Part shown: positions 60,126 to 64,000 of the stretch, piece after piece
Numbering within the stretch: position 1 is the first letter of the stretch
Layout: each line of letters opens with the position of its first letter
Assembly (NCBI RefSeq): GCF_025562755.1
Contig: NZ_CP103300.1
Coordinates: 3,039,001-3,103,000, forward strand
Source: Endozoicomonas euniceicola
GTDB lineage: Bacteria; Pseudomonadota; Gammaproteobacteria; Pseudomonadales; Endozoicomonadaceae
Direction: 5' to 3'
Length of the DNA: 64,000 bases
Notes under the pieces: generated by a model
The model's database searches: none
The model's input: only the letters and a program-made list of their open reading frames with translations
What the model was told of the DNA's origin: nothing
Made by a program: the position numbers and the translations under genes

Positions 60126-60876
60126 GAACGCATCCCCCCAGGCTGTTCCACGCAAGGCTGCTCAGACTACAGCAATTATGGCAAAGGCTCTGGAGAAACA
60201 GGTTGTTGCCCAGAGTGGCACACTCACCATACTGTCCGGACTTGACCTTCAGATCAAGTCTGGCGAATCCGTTGCTATTGTTGGAGCTTCCGGTTCGGGC
60301 AAGTCGACCCTGCTGGGGATTCTTGCCGGTCTGGACTTGCCGACAGGCGGAGAGGTTCACCTGGCGGGCCATCGTATCGATACTCTGGATGAAGATGAGC
60401 GGGCAAGGGTGCGTGCGGCGCATACCGGTTTTGTTTTTCAGTCCTTTCAATTGCTGCCCAACCTTACGGCACTGGAAAATGTCATGTTGCCGCTGGAGTT
60501 ATCGGGTGGTACAAAAGTGTCCGGAGGAGGAAATGTGCCGGAAAGCAGTCGTGCAATCTTGCAACGGGTTGGTCTTGGAGAGCGACTGGATCATTACCCA
60601 AGACAGTTGTCGGGTGGAGAGCAGCAGAGGGTGGCGATTGCCAGAGCGTTTGCAGGCAGTCCGGATATTCTGTTTGCCGATGAACCTACGGGTAATCTCG
60701 ACGAAAAGACCGGTGAAAGTATTATTCAATTGTTGTTTGAGGTGAATCGTGAACGGGGTGCCACTCTGGTGCTGGTCACTCATGATATGGGGCTGGCCGC
60801 CCGTTGTGACCGGGTACTTCGGTTAACAGGAGGGGCGATTGTTGAAGAACAGCGCAAGGTTGAGGTGGTGGTATGA
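60112..60876 (+). CDS. ybbA: ABC transporter ATP-binding protein YbbA
   Basis: A 254-residue ATPase: Walker A GASGSGKST near residue 59, signature LSGGEQQRVAIA near 165, and Walker B ILFADEPTGNLD near 186. It would drive the FtsX-like permease encoded next, whose start overlaps its stop by ATGA. The start at 60112 has no clear ribosome-binding site; ATG 60118 or 60178 could also serve. Its substrate is unknown. The E. coli neighbour tesA is also conserved here. Confidence 0.93.
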   Translation: MTMNKNASPQAVPRKAAQTTAIMAKALEKQVVAQSGTLTILSGLDLQIKSGESVAIVGASGSGKSTLLGILAGLDLPTGGEVHLAGHRIDTLDEDERARVRAAHTGFVFQSFQLLPNLTALENVMLPLELSGGTKVSGGGNVPESSRAILQRVGLGERLDHYPRQLSGGEQQRVAIARAFAGSPDILFADEPTGNLDEKTGESIIQLLFEVNRERGATLVLVTHDMGLAARCDRVLRLTGGAIVEEQRKVEVVV

Positions 60877-63362
60877 ACGCTAGCCGGTTGTCTCTTCGGT
60901 TCTTACTGCGTGACTGGCGTTCAGGTGAGCTCTGGCTGCTGGTTCTGTCACTGTTGATGGCCGTGAGCGTCAGCACCGCCATTGCTATTTTCAGTGAACG
61001 CCTGCAACTGGCACTTGGGCGACAGGTGGCTGAAGTCATGGGCGCTGACATGATGATTCGCAGCTCCAGCCCCTTGTCCGATAAAGTGCAGACGGTATTG
61101 GATGCCCAACCATTGCAGCAGGCTCAAACTCTGGAGTTCCCTACCGTTGTTCTGGCGGGTGACGAAATGCAGATGGTGGCCGCCAAGGCTGTACCGGAAA
61201 ATTATCCACTGCGTGGGCATGTTCGCATTGCCGACCAGCCTTTTGCCCGGGACCGGATTGCAGCAGAGGTTCCTGCACCCGGTGAGGCGTGGCTGGAACC
61301 AAGATTGTTCTCTCTGCTGGGCGTTAAGATTGGGGATTCGCTGGAAGTCGGCGAAACTCATCTGGTCGTCACTAAGGTGATTACTCTTGAAACTGACCGG
61401 GGAAGTAATTTTTACAGTCTCGCTCCCCGGCTGATGTTTAACCTTGCTGATGTTCCTGCCACCAATGTGATTCAGCCCGGTAGCCGTGTCAGCTGGAAAA
61501 CATTGATTGCCGGTGAAAGCCGGGATTTAAAGGCTTTTCAGAGTCAGGTGAAACCTCTGCTCGACGGCAGTGAACGTTTATCCATGGCTGAAGACAATCG
61601 ACAGGATTTAAGAAACTCGGTGGTACGACTGAAGCAGTTTTTAGGGCTGGCGAGCCTTGCTGCTATTTTGCTGGCTGGGGTTGCCGTCGCCATGTCCAGT
61701 CGTCGTTTTGCTGAACGACGCTTTGATGCCATTGCGGTGATGCGCTGTGTCGGTGCGTCGCAACAGCTGGTGATGAAAATTCTGGTCGGAGAGCTGCTAC
61801 TGGTAGCGGTGCTGGTGGCGGTTCCCGGTGTCGTATTGGGCTGGCTTCTGCAAGCGGGTGTGCTGCAACTCCTGAAAGGCGTTCTGCCCGCCTGGCTGCC
61901 TGAGGCTGGCTATATGCCGATGCTGGTGGGCGGCACCACCGGCATCATTACATTGGTGGGTTTTGGCTTTGCGCCTTTACTTCGGTTGCGGGAAGTCACG
62001 CCTTTACGTGTGCTTCGTCGTGATCTGACTCCGGCACCGCCCGGAACCTGGCTGGTTTACGGGTTGTCTCTTGGCGCAATGATCGCACTGCTGTGGTATC
62101 ACACCGGTCAATTGCTCACCACAGCAGGCATAACACTGGCTGGTGCTTTGATACTGGTGCTGATCTCCCTCTGCGTGAAAGTGGGGCTGGGCTTTATGCA
62201 CAAACGGTTGCTGCGTCACTCCCTGCCGCTGCAATGGCGACTGGGTCTGAAGCGCTTATCCCGGGAGCGGGGGCAGACTACGGCGCAGATGCTGGCGTTT
62301 TCCCTGATTTTTATGTCCATGGCTATTGTACTTTTGCTGCGGACAGAACTGCTGGAACGCTGGCAGCAGCAGTTGCCTGAAGGAACACCTAATTATTTTG
62401 CCCTGAATGTTCAGCCTTCCGAAATAGACAGCTTTCGTCGTTTTCTCAAAGAACGACAGATTGATCGTAGCGAAGTCTATCCGATTGTTCGGGGGCGGCT
62501 GACCTACATTAACGGGGTTCCTGCAAAAGAGGCTGTGTCTGAAGATCAGCGCAACCATAACTCGTTAAATCGTGAGTTAAGCCTGACCTGGTCGAATGAA
62601 TTACCGGAAGGCAACCAGCTGGTCGAGGGGCAATGGTGGCAGACTGGTAATGATTCAGAGCTGTCGGTAGAAATGAGCATTGTTAAACACCTGGGAGTCG
62701 CACTGGGTGATCAGCTGACTTTTTCCATTTCCGGTCGCGATGTGACAGCAACGATCACCAGCCTGCGCAGGGCTGACTGGGAATCCTTCCGCCCTAACTT
62801 TTATATGATGTTCCCGGAACGAACGCTGGGTGATATGCCAGCCAGCTGGTTGAGCAGTTTTTACCTGTCACCAGACAGACGACTGTTGCTGAATGAATTC
62901 GTGCAGACCTTTCCAACGGTTACGCTACTGGATCTGGATGCCATTATCAGTCAGGTTCAGAGTATGGTGCAACAGTCCACGCTGGCCGTTGAAGCCATGT
63001 TAATCGCGTTGTTTCTGGCCGGGTTGCTGGTGACGGCGTCGGCTATTGAGTCCAGCCTTGACGCACGTTTGCGTGAAGGTGCCCTGATTCGCTCCCTTGG
63101 CGGCACCCGGCAACAGCTGCTGCGGCTGCAGGTGGGTGAGTTTGTGGTGCTGGGTCTGTTGTCAGGCTTTGTTGCGGCTGTTGGGACTGAGCTTTGTAAC
63201 TGGTGGCTGCAAAGCTATGTGTTTGGAATGAGCTGGCGGCCAGCCGTATGGCTGTGGCTGGCACTGCCTTTGACAGGGGGAAGCCTGATTGGGTTGTCGG
63301 GCTGGCTGGGAGTTCGGCGGGTTGTCCGGCAGTCTCCGATGGGGGTGTTGAACGCTGTTTAA
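60873..63362 (+). CDS. ybbP: FtsX-like ABC permease YbbP
   Basis: An 829-residue membrane protein with an N-terminal helix (ELWLLVLSLLMAVSVSTAIA), a periplasmic MacB-like region (residues about 45-240), a core of membrane helices, a second periplasmic region (about 500-690) and a C-terminal FtsX block (LFLAGLLVTASAIE to RRVVRQSPMGVL). It forms a transporter with YbbA. In E. coli the homologue is also the second gene. No truncation is seen. Confidence 0.93.
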   Translation: MNASRLSLRFLLRDWRSGELWLLVLSLLMAVSVSTAIAIFSERLQLALGRQVAEVMGADMMIRSSSPLSDKVQTVLDAQPLQQAQTLEFPTVVLAGDEMQMVAAKAVPENYPLRGHVRIADQPFARDRIAAEVPAPGEAWLEPRLFSLLGVKIGDSLEVGETHLVVTKVITLETDRGSNFYSLAPRLMFNLADVPATNVIQPGSRVSWKTLIAGESRDLKAFQSQVKPLLDGSERLSMAEDNRQDLRNSVVRLKQFLGLASLAAILLAGVAVAMSSRRFAERRFDAIAVMRCVGASQQLVMKILVGELLLVAVLVAVPGVVLGWLLQAGVLQLLKGVLPAWLPEAGYMPMLVGGTTGIITLVGFGFAPLLRLREVTPLRVLRRDLTPAPPGTWLVYGLSLGAMIALLWYHTGQLLTTAGITLAGALILVLISLCVKVGLGFMHKRLLRHSLPLQWRLGLKRLSRERGQTTAQMLAFSLIFMSMAIVLLLRTELLERWQQQLPEGTPNYFALNVQPSEIDSFRRFLKERQIDRSEVYPIVRGRLTYINGVPAKEAVSEDQRNHNSLNRELSLTWSNELPEGNQLVEGQWWQTGNDSELSVEMSIVKHLGVALGDQLTFSISGRDVTATITSLRRADWESFRPNFYMMFPERTLGDMPASWLSSFYLSPDRRLLLNEFVQTFPTVTLLDLDAIISQVQSMVQQSTLAVEAMLIALFLAGLLVTASAIESSLDARLREGALIRSLGGTRQQLLRLQVGEFVVLGLLSGFVAAVGTELCNWWLQSYVFGMSWRPAVWLWLALPLTGGSLIGLSGWLGVRRVVRQSPMGVLNAV

Positions 63363-63601
63363 AAAAGTTTTTTGCCTGCTGCCACTCAACTCTGGTTTTC
63401 CTGCTATTCTCAGGTAGCCCGGATATGTTGTAAACCACCCTGAAGTCAATGACTTCGAAAGTCTTTTTACACGACATTCCGGGTATTTTTTATGCCCTCT
63501 TGATTCTGCGTCATGCCCCTTTAAGCAACGCTCGTCGTTTGCATTGACGTGCAATCAAAAATACCCGTTGGATTTTCTTCTAATTTCCAGAGGAATAGCT
63601 T

Positions 63602-64000
63602 GTGTTTAGTTTCAAGATCAGTCGCCTGTCACGCACTCTGGTTTGCTCTTCTCTGTTGATTTCAGCCATACCCAAAGTCATCGCTGCTTCCTGGGAGCCT
63701 CATCACTGCTTATTCGATTATGCCAACACGCTGCCTTCTGAAGAGATGGCCGCAAGCCTTAAACACTTTGCCAGTAAGGAGCCTGATTTGTGGAAAAAAA
63801 TTCCCGAACATGAGTATCAGAAGTTTAACAGCTTTGAGTGGAAAAGCTTTGATCAGAACAGGGAAAGCATTGGGCGCCATTGCCAGTGCGCTTATCCCCA
63901 TTCAGAAAGTCAAAGCCTGGGACAGCTGAAGAAGCGCTTTGAGGAAAATGCAAAGCTCTTCAGCGAAAATCAGAAAAAAATTCAGGATTATGATTCAAGC
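63602..64000 (+). CDS. Secreted protein of unknown function, partial
   Basis: The first 133 residues of a protein that continues past the right edge. GTG 63602 has AGAGGA seven bases upstream. A signal sequence (SRTLVCSSLLISAIPKVIA) ends at ASWEP. The mature part has four or more cysteines (EPHHCLFDYA and RHCQCAYPH) and then a helical, lysine-rich stretch. No family recognised. The 238 bases before it contain no other gene. Confidence 0.65.
   Translation, partial: MFSFKISRLSRTLVCSSLLISAIPKVIAASWEPHHCLFDYANTLPSEEMAASLKHFASKEPDLWKKIPEHEYQKFNSFEWKSFDQNRESIGRHCQCAYPHSESQSLGQLKKRFEENAKLFSENQKKIQDYDSS

Overview
The window looks like the chromosome of a Gram-negative gammaproteobacterium with a large, insertion-sequence-rich genome. 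Supporting signs are HU, E. coli-type neighbours tesA next to ybbA/ybbP, a PqiA/PqiB-type MCE transport operon, PdxA, and a beta-barrel outer-membrane protein. A eukaryote-type C2H2 zinc-finger protein and several large secreted proteins of unknown function suggest an animal-associated marine lineage such as Endozoicomonas. That lineage is an inference from gene content, not a search result.

Layout. 1-2100: the end of an HU gene, a membrane protein, two nearly identical tRNA-Leu(CAG) genes and tRNA-Thr(TGT). 2129-21234: an integrative mobilizable element of about 19 kb inserted at the 3' end of tRNA-Thr, bounded by a perfect 55-bp direct repeat. It carries a tyrosine integrase, an AlpA-like regulator, an IncQ-like repA-repC replicon with iterons and hairpins, a MOBP-type relaxase with accessory genes, an oriT-like region, a TraKLM/StbABC-like trio and, as cargo, a complete type I restriction-modification (R-M) system (hsdM-hsdS-hsdR). 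21600-32350: a chromosomal defence island. It holds a second, EcoEI-like type I system (hsdR-hsdM-hsdS) whose hsdM is split by an IS1380-like element, an Abi_2/AbiF-family gene followed by a structured RNA resembling the abiF RNA, and a HipA-like kinase/HIRAN gene pair.

32400-38735: a nested transposon scar. A second IS1380-like copy sits in a decayed hsdR end and was itself invaded by an IS110-family element (with a putative bridge-RNA region), a 129-bp mini-element now present three times, and an IS66-family element, and was then partly duplicated in tandem. 38800-42150: decayed pieces (resolvase, hsdM start), an XRE regulator, a small secreted Gly/Ser-rich protein and the C2H2 zinc-finger gene. 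42153-64000: mostly ordinary chromosomal genes: a Tricorn-type protease, an autotransporter-like barrel, a divergent SIS-CBS protein lacking the expected KdsD catalytic residues, PdxA, a 1408-residue secreted protein of unknown function, a DeoR regulator, split PqiA-like proteins with a six-MCE PqiB/LetB-like protein, a thioesterase, TesA, the YbbA/YbbP ABC system, and the start of another secreted protein.

How the parts fit. In the element, integrase and AlpA-like protein would control integration and excision; RepA/RepC would replicate the excised circle; relaxase, MobC-like protein and oriT would let it use a co-resident conjugation system; and the type I system would favour its retention. 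A motif, TCTACCTT, recurs upstream of the replication operon and as an inverted repeat before a small ribbon-helix-helix-like gene, suggesting one regulator for both. No CRISPR array and no rRNA were seen. All functions are read from the sequence by eye; no database search was run.
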